DNA of 64,000 nucleotides from Dasypus novemcinctus (taxonomy: Eukaryota > Chordata > Mammalia > Cingulata > Dasypodidae): contig NC_080690.1 of the NCBI RefSeq assembly GCF_030445035.2, positions 27,678,796 to 27,742,795 on the forward strand, written 5' to 3'. Position numbers and translations under genes: made by a program. The first letter of the stretch is position 1; each line of letters begins with the position of its first letter. Of the stretch, positions 48,340 to 59,569 are shown one piece after another. A model generated the notes under the pieces. The model did not search any database, was not told the DNA's origin, and was given only the letters and a program-made list of their open reading frames with translations.

Positions 48340-48342
48340 AGC

Positions 48343-48755
48343 TGTATTAGTAGGTGATATCTGTAAATAGTACAAGATTTTATAAAATTCTCTCATGTGA
48401 CTGTTGGGATGCACAAGTTCAAATTCCACACAGAGGCTGCAAACCAGTGGCTCCAGTGAAGGTCTTTGATGAATTTCCAGGAGATGCTGACTGTCCAAAA
48501 TCGAGCTGGAAAATTTTCTCTGAATACTAAAATCACTTCCTTTTTTAAGGCATTCAACTGATTGGATAAAACATCCCTCATTGCTGATGGCAATCTCCTT
48601 GGTTGATTGTAGATGTAATCATCCATCTATGCAATAAAATAACTGATGACTAATGTCCATAAATGCCCTTGTATTACAATTAGGCCAGTGCTTGCTTGAC
48701 CAAACAACTGGGCACAATTACCTGGTCAATTTGACATATTTGCCTAAGCATCACA
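48343..48755 (-). repeat. 5' LTR of ERV-L provirus (MLT2-like)
   Basis: 413 bp, plus-strand limits TGTATTAGTA and AGCATCACA. It aligns with the left LTR throughout (ATTTCCAGGAGATGCTGACTG, CCTTGGTTGATTGTAGATGTAATCATCC, CCAAACAACTGGGCACAATTACCTGG) but lacks about 40 bp near its left end. The two LTRs have clearly diverged, so the insertion is old. Confidence 0.87.
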
Positions 48756-48820
48756 TCCACAGAAAGGACTGAGAGCAAAACTTGCTACATAGTAAGAGCA
48801 CAATTAGTCCTATTTTTATT
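48756..48820 (+). repeat. MIR SINE, right part, continuing from 42942
   Basis: GAGAGCAAAACTTGCTACATAGTAAGAGCACAATTAG then TTATTAATCATTAT fits the sense MIR end (the 'gcacagtgcctggcacatagtaagtgct' block) expected next after the half MIR left of the provirus. Confidence 0.6.
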
Positions 48821-48824
48821 AATC

Positions 48825-49070
48825 ATTATAATTACTGACATTCATTGAACCCTCCCTATATTTCAGACTCATGCTAAGAAATTTGCATGTTTTCACTCAT
48901 TTATTAGTATATATGTTTGTGTGTATATACATATTCATATATTATTTTGTTTCTACAAAAATTTTGGAGATGAAAAATGGAAGATCACAGAATTAAAACA
49001 AATTCTGTAAGCTCATGTGTTACAAATATGATAAGAACAAAATTAAAACCTAGACAAGTGCTATATTCTC
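48825..49070 (-). repeat. MIR SINE
   Basis: Antisense MIR: TGACATTCATTGAACCCTCCCTATATTTCAGACTCATGCTAAG, then GGAGATGAAAAATGGAAGATCACAGAATTAAAACAAATTC, and AACCTAGACAAGTGC. A (TATATG)-type stretch interrupts it at 48907-48945. Confidence 0.55.
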
Positions 49071-49790
49071 TATGATTGTAGCAAACTTCCTTATTTTGAT
49101 TTGCTATGCAGACTCACTTAATTCAAAAATATTTGCAGGGATGAATATGTTACCTCAATTTACATATAATGGAAGGAAAAACTTAAGTTGCTCTTTGATG
49201 GAGATACTACTTTTCCTTTTATGTATTACTTCCACAAATGGTTCAAAACAAATTAAACATTGAAGTAAAGTACAAGCATTTAATCAATCCTAACACCCAT
49301 TTATCGCTGTTTAAACTATAAAGCAATAGAGATTATTCCTTTATTATTTAATACATTCATAAATCTACTCCAGATAATCTGCCCCTTTATATGTCTGTAT
49401 TTCCTTATGGTTTATTGCCTTTGAGAAATTTGTTGTATGAAAGTTCTACAGGACTAGACCATTTTGACCAAAAGACAGAGCAGCCATATTATAATTGCAA
49501 ATAAACCATATTGTATCAGGTATTATTGACCTTTGGTGATCAGCATGAAGTACTAATATGAATACATATCTATATGTCTCTGACCACTGTGCCTGATGCT
49601 GGAAGGGCAGAGATGATCCAAGCAGCCTCTACCTTTATTGAGCACAAAGGTTACCATTGAAGAGACAAACACTTTACACTACAATAAATACAATTAACAA
49701 ATCAGGTAAAAGTAAGGCTGTATTAGGAGGATGTACTCTAAAATATAAGTCCATGAGGGCAATGGTTTTGTTGTTATAATTAAATTTACT
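49071..49790. other. Unassigned sequence
   Basis: 49600-49700 (GCCTCTACCTTTATTGAGCAC) has a weak MIR/L2-like look. No exon recognised. Confidence 0.35.
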
Positions 49791-50585
49791 CCACTCCTCT
49801 CCCCACTCCCCTTAAATAATCATGTTTTCCATTGCCCACAAAATGAAATTTAAAGCATTTTTCAAGCACCTGAATAATCTGGCACAAGCCTATCTTTCCC
49901 GTCTTATCTTGGCCTGTATCTTCTCAGCACACCACAGTCACATTAGCTACTCTTAGTTCTTATAATAGATTGTTTTCAGTCTGTGGTAAGTCAGGAATTT
50001 TTATTTAATTAATTTATTGGGGACATGCTTGTGGGAGAAAGGTGTGTGTGAAGTAGATAGGTCAGGGGGAATATACTAAGCAATAACGTGATCTTTTATG
50101 AAGCCCAGCTTCATCTCATTTATATATGATAGAAATGAGGTCTGGGCAGGGCACTTACCGTATCCACTATGCAGACTAAATTCTTCACTCCCTCAGGGAC
50201 TTGGCACTTCTAATCCTTTCCTTGGAACATTTTTCCTCCCTCTGTTTGAATGGCTGGCTTTTCCGTATTGTTCAGTGAGAATTATGTATGCTTTCTTTCC
50301 AGAGATGCTATTCCCAACAATCTAACCTAGATCTTATTGTCATTATTTCCCATCTCATGTCTTTGCTTTCTTCTTTCCAATACTTACCCAAATTTACAAT
50401 AACTTGTTTTGTTTGCCATCATTAAATTTTTTTCCATCTTTACTATTAAAATGTATGATCCTTGAGAATGATATAAATTTGTCTTGTTCACTACTGTATA
50501 AATAGTTCCTAGATAAAGACTGAAACAGAGAAATAGAGCAGATTTTAAAATAAATATTTGTTGAGTGAATATTTGAATGCATTAA
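49791..50585 (+). repeat. L2 LINE, 3' third
   Basis: Sense L2: CATTGCCCACAAAATGAAATTTAAAGC, CTGAATAATCTGGCACAAGCCTATCTTTCC (end of the L2 ORF), CTTCACTCCCTCAGGGACTTGGCAC, CTTGGAACATTTTTCCTCCC, and the end TTGAGAATGATATAAATTTGTC...AATAAATATTTGTTGAGTGAATATTTGAATG. Nearly all L2 3' blocks occur in order. Confidence 0.75.
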
Positions 50586-52375
50586 TTGTATATAACACCC
50601 TTAATGGGCCCCTACATTCATACTACATTAACACCTTAGCATTATTTCATATGCTTCATTTCCCCAAAATATACTGTGTGTCCATTGTGTTGTTTCCCTC
50701 CCATTGCTTTTTAATTTTTTATTATTTTTGCCTCTTCAATCTTTAGCCTCTTGGAGGACACATTTTTGTTTCAGCAATTTATCTAACCATATTAGGTCTA
50801 ACCCAAAGTCAAAAGATGTGTCTTAACCATTCCCTGTTCAACTGATAAATTCAGTTCCTTTTTTCTATCTATTTAGATTATAATATTTGATTTCTGTAGT
50901 TTCAGTATGTTTATTAAGCTTTAGAAACACATTCAAGAGATTTTATCCTGTCTATGATTGATTCTTGATCATCAGTTTTAAAAATCAAATTAAGGATGAT
51001 ATGAACTCCTCATTTTCAGAGTAACCAAGTTCAAGAAAAGTTAGAAAAGTACCAGAGATAGGATTCTAATTAGTATGTTCTGTTAATTCTATATAACAGG
51101 AAACCTATCTAACCATTTAGGGATAAAAAATTCTGTGTGTGTGTTTATGAGAGTGTGAGTGCACGTGGATATATATGCATGTGTATATTAGGAAATCTTA
51201 TGAATAAGATTTAATATATCCTACCTGAAGTATTGAAATGTCTGACTAAGAATGGTGATGTTAATATCTCATTCCCATCAGTGCTACCCTTTAATAAAGT
51301 TTTCACCTCTCTCATAAAAAATACAAAAGTTAGCTCAAACTATTTGCTTTCATATTCTTAGTGTTATCGATTTTGAACACTCCATATGTTATCTTTTGTA
51401 CCTTTGAAGATAAGATGTAATTATTGAAAGAATCAGATCAATAACATAAGAGATTTGGGTGCTTATTAGTTTATCTCACTGTGCCTCAAGCTGATTTTTT
51501 TTCCCAAAGAAAACAAGCTATTTGCATGTACTTTTCTTGGGGAAAAATTTTTAAATAGAAACAGTGTTCTGGAAAAATTCCTAAAATTTACATCTAGTGT
51601 AGTATATGGTGGCCAAGGTATTTATAAAATTACTATGTGAGGCATCCCTAACATGACTGTGAAAACTGAAAAGAAAATCTTAAGTGTTACCATTCTAGAA
51701 CATTTTAAAAATGAGTGATATTTCCAAGCATTCATCTTGGAATCTGTTCTAAGCACACTAAAGATAAGATATGTAACTGGGCTTTCATAATTGTCTAAAC
51801 TGCTCTGTGGCCATACTTGTCTGTCTGGATAAAATGATATAATTCAGTTACTCAATTGGGTGACAATCCAATCAACCCTTTAAAATGATCAAAATAACCA
51901 TCCCCCTTGATAGGCGATATAGAGTCACATCTTATTTGCTCTGTTCTTACCTTAAAAAAAAAAAAAAAAAAAGAGCTTTTTTTCCAGATCCAGACTTTGA
52001 GGCTTAAGACATATAAATTTCAGTCATGAATATTCATGAGTTTCCATTTCTTTAGGTTTCTGCCCCTGCCTTTACTTTCCTAAATCTAATTTTAACTTGT
52101 GTATAATACTCTGATATTTTGAGTGTACCCTTGGAAAAGACTAATGCATAAATTAACATAAATAATCTTTTAGATGCAATTATATCCTAAACCATCTGTC
52201 TAACTGAAATCTAAAACCTTCTATTTGATTGGTTGGACAGATCTCATGATTTTGCTTAATTCTAAACCTAACCCAAATGAAAAGAAATTATAATTCCTCT
52301 GTAGGGATAGTAAAAAGATAATCCCTGAATTTTCTAAATATTAGTGTCACAGACTCATAGGACCTTGAAGATAGA
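50586..52375. other. Unassigned sequence; A tract
   Basis: About 1.8 kb of AT-rich sequence with a perfect A run of about 20 at 51954-51973. No SINE body was recognised before it. A short (TG)n patch lies near 51133-51143. No exon recognised. Confidence 0.4.
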
Positions 52376-52575
52376 TAGACAGAGCTGATATGGCACAAAA
52401 GACTGAGTGCCTTCTCCCACTTTGGAAGGTCCCAGGATTGGTTCCTAGTGCTGCCTAAAGAGAAGAGAAGCAGACACAGAAGAACACACAGTGAATGGAC
52501 AGAGAAAGCAGACAGTGATCGCAAAACAGCAGAGTGAGGGGGCAGAAATAAATAAATCTTTAAAAAAAAGATAGA
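52376..52575 (+). mobile_element. Short DAS-related tRNA SINE
   Basis: Sense SINE of about 185 bp: degenerate A box region TGGCACAAAAGACTGAG, AAGGTCCCAGGATTGGTTCC around the B box, then GAAGCAGACACAGAAGAACACACAGTGAATGG and AATAAATAAATCTTTAAAAAAAAG. It lacks the CGCAAGGAGTGC body of the long form. AGATAGA-type repeats on both sides could be a decayed target duplication. Confidence 0.8.
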
Positions 52576-52875
52576 ACAAAAGTTTACCACAGATTCTATG
52601 AACATTGGTATAGTTCTTCTTTTTTCCTTCAACCCTGATTACATAATTTCTTCTTCTCCTTCCACTTCTCACATTGACCTGTGGTGCTCCAAAAGGAAAT
52701 TTAAACACATAAATGGAACTAGAAACTCTGATCTGGTCCAATCTAGCATCCAAATCTTGAATTTTCTTATAAATATTTCCAACAAATAGCCATCTCCATT
52801 ATTTGCTGTATCACTACCAAAACAAAAACTATTTAGAATAAGAATGAATATAACTGCTTGAAAACATACTGTTAT

Positions 52876-53065
52876 TCATATTATTATTGAGCACGTTGAT
52901 GTTCCGGACACTTTTATGTACATTTTCTCTGATTCTTATATAAATATCATTCAAGAAAGATGCTAATGCTATTTTTCAGAGAAAGAAACAGATTTCAAGA
53001 AGCCAAGTTACTTGCCCAAAATCAAACAGGTGGGATTCCAGTCCAGATACATAAGGTCTGTCTGC
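52876..53065 (-). repeat. MIR SINE
   Basis: Antisense MIR: TTATTATTGAGCACGTTGATGTTCCGGACAC, TTCAGAGAAAGAAACAGATTTCAAGAAGCCAAGTTACTTGCCCAAAATC, GTGGGATTCCAGTCCAGATAC. Confidence 0.75.
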
Positions 53066-53725
53066 ATTCATTAAAGTATATTTCTTGAAAAGAATTAGTC
53101 AGCGATGTAGAGCTCACTAAATGTTGAAGCAGCCCTGTCTTAGGAAAAAAGAAAGTTTCAATTAGAAAGACCTTTTATATATGAAGGTGAATTCAAATAT
53201 ATTCTGCCAAGCATTTGATTACTCAAAGTGATTATAATCTATTATATTTTTCTCATATTTCTAGTGTTCACACTTATACATGACAGAGATTATTATTCAT
53301 TAACATAGTGCTACTTCTGAAAATATTGTCTTTATCATCGCATTTAGCTGTTACTGAATAAATGCATTTCCAATTAGCTCATTTAACTTGGTAGGATTTT
53401 GGACCCACATAAAAATTAACACTTGCTCAAATGGTCTTTTTTATTTTATTTGAGTATATAAAATGGAACCTAACTAGCTCAAAAATAATTCTACACCTCC
53501 AAGAAAGAAAGTGGCATGAGTGCTTGTTTACTTGCTGTGAAGATTAAGATGATTTCATTCGCTGCTAGAAACTTTTGTACCCCTGAAGCAAAAGGACATT
53601 AGTCATACCCACCTGAATCCATATAGATCAGTTGTACATAAATTATAAAGGTGTGAAAAATAAGGCATCACATCCAAAAAAAACAATTATTCTATTTAAT
53701 TGTTTGTAACTTATTCATTCAAAAC
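53066..53725. other. Unassigned sequence
   Basis: AT-rich; no recognised repeat or exon. Confidence 0.4.
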
Positions 53726-54330
53726 GATTATTGCTATCTACTCTGCAACACACGTTGTGCCAGGACCTGCAGGTACATATAAAAATAAGATATGGTCCTT
53801 AGTCATAAGGAGCTTTTAGTCTAATGGGAAGACAGATAATTTGGTCGTAATGTAGCAAGTGGTACTGGAACCCCAAGGTAACAGATGCTGGGTCTGATTT
53901 TGCAGTTTAAGTGTCACTTCTCTATGTCTCTAAGCAAAATTAGGAGATTCCTGGAAGCACAGCCGGCACTGAGAGCAAGAGGCAGGCAAAGACAACATCA
54001 CTGAGTCCATTGTATGGTTTGCAAAGGTGTAAATTTTTTGTTCTGAAGAGAATAGAGATATGTTTAAGAATTATCAGCAATATGACATTAAAATGAATAA
54101 TAATGGCATGATAAGTTGTAAACTATTCTGGAATGAATAGATGGGAATTGGCAAAGTCAGAATGTAGTTTAAAGCATTCTAGGCAAGAATTTGTGAAGGT
54201 TAACTAACAAGTAGCAGTGAGGATAGAGAGAAGTAAGACGATCTGGCATAAGAAAAGATGAAGTATTATATGGTTACTTATGTTTAAAGCTGCTCATATG
54301 AGACTGCGGCCAAGATGGTTTTGAAATGGT
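53726..54330 (-). repeat. L2 LINE fragment
   Basis: Antisense L2: TGTGCCAGGACCTGCAGGTACATATAAAAATAAG, TAGTCATAAGGAGCTTTTAGTCTAATGGGAAGACAGATAATTTGG, GGAGATTCCTGGAAGCAC, then GGCAAGAATTTGTGAAGG and a remote part to about 54330 with lower likeness. Confidence 0.65.
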
Positions 54331-55522
54331 GTACAGGGCATGTCCAAGTTTTTGTTTCAGTTTCTACTTTCAGGGGTACCTCGAATAAGGTACTGATTAA
54401 TATGAATATCTGACTAGCTTAAATGGGTTCATTACTAGGTGTGCCATTTATAAATTTCCTCTCCACAGTCCTAAATTCAAGGAAAGTACTGTGAAGGCCA
54501 TATGACTACATACCCACAAACTCAGTAGTTGCACAATTCAAGATGAGAAAAACCACTTAATAAACTGACCAGCACCTTCTGGTGTGTTCTTATTCAACAG
54601 AATTAGCTGGCCCAATCAAAATCTCAACGAGACCTTACGTGAGAAACATGGGCAAGACACAGACCATTAAGAGTTGGAATAAAAATGGAAATAGTGGATG
54701 GAGACAAGTCTTTTCTAGAACTCCTGGGTACCTGTGGATTGGCAAGGCACAACCATGAAGAAGCAGAAACCATGAATATACAGAAGCCATAAAGTAATAA
54801 AAAAAAGATACCCAAAGGATAAAAGAAATTCCATTTGAGTTTTCAAAGTGTTTTAAGTAATCCTCTGACTCTTGGAGGCAAGAGAGCAACTCTAAAACTC
54901 TGCCCATGCTGTTTTCTTTGGTAATATACAGCAAAGTCTTCCCACAGTCAGGCACAAAAAGGAAGTTCCACCCAGACCTCCCACCTACTTCTCTGAAAAT
55001 CTTTCCCTTTAATTTCATCACATCTCCATTGATTCTGCTATCAGGAGCACAACCAGACTATATCATCTAAGACTCATGACATTATGCAATAACTTAGAAA
55101 TGCCAAGTACTTTAATGTAATTATCTTGTCTAAAACAGTTTAGCAAACAGAAATTCAAGCTTTTGATGGTTTATGCTAATGGTTCTCAGAAGCAATTACA
55201 CTGGTTATTCATTATTTTTCTTTCTCATATATCTTTCTCTTAGTATATCTCACTAGGTGGAGGATTGAGACAGTCAGATACCTTTTATTTTTTGCTTAAA
55301 AATTTGTGTTAATATAATTTATGCAAAAGTACAATTAATAATAGGAGAAATCTCTGTTGTTTTTATGGATTTGGAAAAAGGGAAGTGTGTATCTTTTTAA
55401 ATCAAATACAGAATCAGAAACATAAATATTCAAAGTAGAACATAATGAAACAAAAAGAGACCATTGAACTACAAACTTCCATCTGTAGAAATATTGGTAG
55501 ACTATAGAGATGGCATTATTTA
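54331..55522. other. Unassigned sequence, no gene recognised
   Basis: A 128-codon frame on the minus strand (54635-55021) is the longest here but shows no domain, is hydrophobic and cysteine-rich in a random way, and overlaps a second frame. No repeat family recognised. Confidence 0.4.
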
Positions 55523-55640
55523 AATCAGGAATTGGCACATTTTTCCTGTAAAGTACCAGATAGTAAATATTTTTGGCTTTGCGGATATACCATCTCTGTC
55601 ACAAATAATACAATCAGCAGAGTAAAAGTGTTGCCAAAGA
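55523..55640. repeat. hAT-type MITE fragment
   Basis: GGAATTGGCACATTTTTCCTGTAAAGTACCAGATAGTAAATATTTTTGGCTTTGCGG, followed by CATCTCTGTCACAA, matches one end of a common hAT-Charlie non-autonomous element ('ggccctttacagaaaaagtttgcc' end, inverted). The other end is missing. Confidence 0.55.
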
Positions 55641-56249
55641 GAAAAGCAGATGCAGACATTCAAAATCAAAGTTGATGCAGTTCCTAGTCACTGAGTCACT
55701 AAGAATGTGGGTTATTTCAGAGGGGGAAGGGATTGTTGTTAGTCATTTTGTAAAATGGAGAAAGGGTGATTCAGATGGAGTTTCACATTGCAGATCTTAA
55801 ATGGAGATTAACATACTGGAGGTGTATAGAAAAGTTCTTTTGGGCTCTTGGGGTCACCAGTTGTGAAAGAGGAGAAAGGAAGCAGGATTAGGCAGAAGGT
55901 TGTGTTGCAGTTCCAACATAGCATATGATCTTTTCAATCATATGAAAAGATTTGATGCTGGGATGACTCCTTTAGAATTGACTCAAGTTGAGGCAAGAGG
56001 GTGTGACCTTTATGCTTCACGTTGATCAAATTTTGGTTAAGGAGTTACGGAAGAAGGCTGAGCTGAGGACTGTCTGACATCAGCATTTCCAGCAGCTACT
56101 TCATTCCTGGAAGATCTCATAACACATCCAGTGTCTCTCCTTTGCCCTAACAATGTCATCCATTGATTATATTTACTTCTTTGTATAAGTTTCTAGAAGC
56201 AAGTGTTCTGAGATTCCTAGGAAACACTGAAAAGAGGAAGCTTAGTGTG
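55641..56249 (-). other. Possible LTR remnant, unassigned
   Basis: TTGGGGTCACCAGTTGTGAAAG and GGGATGACTCCTTTAGAATTGACTC look LTR-like, and the position left of the antisense retroviral internal region would suit a 3' LTR. No match to the LTR piece at 58432-58640 was seen, so this is unproven. Confidence 0.25.
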
Positions 56250-58640
56250 ATAAACTTCAGTTGCTCCTCAAAAGATGGTGTCAGATCTACAACTAATACT
56301 CTTTTTCTCCCTCCTCCAATAGCTATCCTAGATTCCTTCACCCTCAGCTAGTACTTCTGCCAGTCTAGGTGACTTACTTGGTGGCATGACTAGGATCTTT
56401 ATCCCTAAAGGGTCTGAGCTTATATTCACCATACCCTTCTCAGGCAGGGATTATTGGACTTACCCATTTAATATCAAAATTAAGCAAGAGGGTACAAAGA
56501 GGTATCCAAGTGAAACATCTGTGCATCTAATTCATTCCTTCTGCCCCCATTCTGTAATAGCATCCCTGCCTCCTTCTGATAAATAGGGTTAGTTACCTCT
56601 GTCAAGAAAATGGCTTTGCTTCTTGAATGCTTGTCCCTTTCCATGAAACCTAAGTGCCAAATTGGTAGCTACAGTTTGTGTTTTAATAGTTTATATTCCC
56701 TGATATAAGCCAGGAACTTTAAATCCAGAGCCCAAAGTTTCAAGGATGATAAGAATAAATCCCCACACTGGCCATTCTTAGGGTCCCCTACCTATGCTTT
56801 AAAGTGTACTACATCCTGAAGGGTGGCTCTCCATCTTCCCAAGGTATTATCTCCAAGCTAGTGCCTCACTTGTACTTTAAATGCTATTCCTTTACTCTCT
56901 CAGTCAGGAAAATTCTGGGAATGTTTTATGTCATATTCCCTCTGAAACTCATGATAAAGTTCCATTCCTATATCACCTTTGCTATAAAGTTTTCCCTTAG
57001 AACAAAGTGATATTAGAAGGGATCATACATTAAATACATAGGCGCTGATAGGCTAAAATGTAAATCATAATGTAAAAGATAAGACAACTAAAAATTTAGA
57101 AAATTGTATAATCTAAAACATAAACCACAATGTAAATCCAAATGTTACCTTGTTTGAAAGCTATTGGCTCAATATCTTTACATCACTTTCAGTAAATATA
57201 GTATGAATATGTAAAAAGATTATTGCTGTGGAAGGGAAAAGGGTTTTATATTGGGTATTTGGGAGTACTGTATATTGTATATATGAATTACTGTGATCTA
57301 AACATTTTGTGTAGATAAGCTTAATAATTAGGCAAAGAAAAAGAAAAAAAAGGATGTGGACACTGAGGAAAAGACGGAAGGAGCTGCCTTGCCAATTTGC
57401 ATACAGGGCAACACTTATTGCAGTGATGGAAGGCAAAATATCAAAAATAAAGCTTTTGCATTTAAAAAAAAAAAAAAGAAGGGATCATACATTGATGGCT
57501 CAAGTCCTCTATAAGCCCTCAGGCAGTTGTGCCAGCAGAGGCCCTACTAGTAGACAATGCAAACTCCTACCTAAAACTCTAAAAATATCCCAATATAAAC
57601 TGGCTTCCAATAGCTAGTTAGTGTCCTTGAGTGATCATGCCATGTAAAGAAATATGCTTTTGTCTCTGTCAGCAGATTGGTCATTGCGCAGCATAAATAG
57701 CTAGATCAAACTTAGTTAGTGGCAACCCATGCTTTCAGATCATGCATGGCCTCCAAACTTACCACCATGACTACTCCACTCATTTACCCTTTGTTCCAGC
57801 ACTTGAGTGGCTAATGTCAGAGGCTAACTGGTGTCAAGTCATTTAATACCAGTTAGTTTTGCTGGCCAAGTCATTTAATCTGTCTAGTTATTTTGTGCTT
57901 TCTCTATGGTAGATGTTCTTTGCTAGATGATTTGAAGATCTTCACACTTTATGACCACTCCCTTTTGTTTGTCCATATATTTCTACCCCAGGCTTCCTTG
58001 TCCCTGACTTCTAAACATTAGCCTTCTGAACTCATATTCTAAACTCAGGCTATTGTCCTTCCAAGCAGTGGATGAAACTTAATATCAAATTGCTGATCAA
58101 TCACTCTCCCATATTTGTTGTATTTTTCCAAAGCATTCAAGTTTAGCAAAAGCCACTAGATTCCATTGTTCTTAGAGTTACAGGTTTACCTATATTTTTC
58201 ACATGCCTCATTCCTGGAAGTATCTAGCACATTTGCTTAAATCAGAATAACATCTCAGTTCAGTACTGGGAAAGTTTTGACAATTGCCCTGCTCCCTTTT
58301 GCTAGGGACAATCTGTCCTCCATCTTCAAGCCAGTGCTGAGTTCCTTATTGCCAGCTGAATGGCAAACAATCCAGCCCCAAAACCCCATCCTACTTTTGG
58401 CTTTCTTAAAATACTCCTGATACCAGCTACCATAGTTTGAATTCCCCAGAAAGCAAGCTCTGATGTGGAGATAAATTTGCCAGAGATTTATTAAGGAAAC
58501 TACTTGGAGTCATTAAGCAAAACCTAAAGAAGGCAGAAAGCTGACAGCTGTCTGCTGGCAGTAGCATAGTCTGAAAATGGGTAAATAAGTACTTATTTGC
58601 TAAAGGGATATCTAGGCAGTATATCACAGTATTCATTGCA
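56250..58640 (-). mobile_element. ERV-L/MaLR-type relic with primer binding site, interrupted by an L1 tail
   Basis: Antisense. The segment 56340-56400 (CACCCTCAGCTAGTACTTCTGCCAG...CTTGGTGGCATGAC) matches 43836-43902 of the full ERV-L provirus, placing the 3' part at the left. At 58412-58428 the minus strand reads TGGTATCAGGAGTATT, a tRNA-Leu-like primer site, and beyond it a possible LTR piece to 58640 with AATAAA on the minus strand near 58485-58491. Without the 0.46-kb insertion, the internal part is about 1.7 kb, too short for pol and in the range of MaLR internals (MLT1/THE1 type). No coding frame is left. Confidence 0.55.
57015..57493 (+). mobile_element. L1 3' tail insertion with probable 3' transduction, 17-bp target-site duplication
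   Basis: Bounded by perfect repeats AGAAGGGATCATACATT at 57015-57031 and 57477-57493. The first 300 bp (57032-57333) resemble an L1 3' UTR, followed by an inner A-rich run (57334-57351). Then about 112 bp of different sequence (57352-57463) holds AATAAA at 57446-57451, with a 14-A tail starting 12 bases later. Two polyadenylation-like ends in series is the pattern of an L1 transcript that read past its own signal and carried flanking DNA along. The alternative is a processed copy of another RNA. Confidence 0.65.
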
Positions 58641-59255
58641 GTGTGGTAGACATTGAGTACATATTTCAACCATATTTCAAGTACCTCTTGCCTAAGAACC
58701 ATGCTTATAATATTCAACCAATTCAAAAAAAATGTTTAGTGACCACATGTTATATGAATATAAATGTTAAACCACTTAAAAGGGTAACCAAGATATTAAA
58801 CAATATCTGTAATTTGCATTTTATAAATCATAACCCTGTATGTCTGATGTATGTGAATTTTTCCCAATAGATCACTACATAACAAGTTTACGGTATTTAA
58901 TCCTAAATTTTATGTTTTTTCTATATCACATTCTTTCTTTGAATAATTTACATTTTCGAGTGAAAGAAATTTAAGTGGTAGAAGCAGTGTATAAAGTAAT
59001 GGAATGTGGTATTTTTAAAAAGGAAAAGAGTGAGTCCTTAATATCTTAGTTAAGAAAGGATTCAAAAATTATAAAATTTTAGATAAGAAGGTGACAGATA
59101 GTCACATAATTGAGGTAACCACAGAACATAAAAGAGTTAGAAATATGTCAGAGCACACCTTGGGCAACACAGGAATCCAGCAATAGTGAGGATGCTGTCA
59201 GTAGGCTCAAATAAATGAGGCTATCAGTATGTCTGAGTTAACTTGCTAGTAATGA
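58641..59255. other. Unassigned sequence
   Basis: AT-rich; no repeat or exon recognised. Confidence 0.4.
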
Positions 59256-59410
59256 TGTTTTATATATATATATATATATAAAATATGTAGTCTATATACT
59301 ATGTTTATGTTATATACTACATACCATATATATGCTATACATACAGTATGTATCTTTCTATATATACAATATATATGTATGTGTGTGTATACACACGTAC
59401 TATACACATT
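59256..59410. repeat. (TA)n/(TG)n microsatellite cluster
   Basis: Perfect (TA)n at about 59262-59281, then imperfect TA/TG/CA repeats to 59406 with TATGTATGTGTGTGTATACACACGTAC, which is partly self-complementary. Low-complexity, not coding. Confidence 0.85.
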
Positions 59411-59569
59411 ACTGTGTATAGGAAATGGATGAAACCTGGTTATGTAGGGCTCCAAGAGGAGCTATCCTAGGGAGGTCTCCTTGATAAAGTTAAGGTATAA
59501 TGTTAGTTAGAAATTACAACAACAATAACTACAGTTTACTTGAACATAAGCATATTAAAAATGCCATTG

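Larger units (their letters stand above)
43388..48342 (-). mobile_element. ERV-L provirus internal region, defective
   Basis: About 4.95 kb between two LTRs. Read on the minus strand from the right it has a tRNA-Leu-like primer binding site, gag, protease, reverse transcriptase/RNase H, integrase and dUTPase, then a short non-coding part and a purine-rich site (about 43388-43400, antisense of ATCCACACCTTG) beside the 3' LTR. This is the ERV-L gene order, with dUTPase after integrase and no env. Every frame is cut by stops or shifts; the longest is about 130 codons. It is slightly shorter than typical ERV-L internals, so small deletions are likely. Confidence 0.85.

Noticed and set aside
51954..51973. 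A run of about 20 as the tail of a processed pseudogene
   Set aside because: No gene-like or SINE-like sequence precedes it and no target duplication was found.
54635..55021. 128-codon minus-strand open frame in sequence with no named repeat
   Set aside because: No recognisable domain, no signal of conserved codon use, overlapped by another frame. Chance length in 64 kb of AT-rich DNA; a blastp search would settle it.
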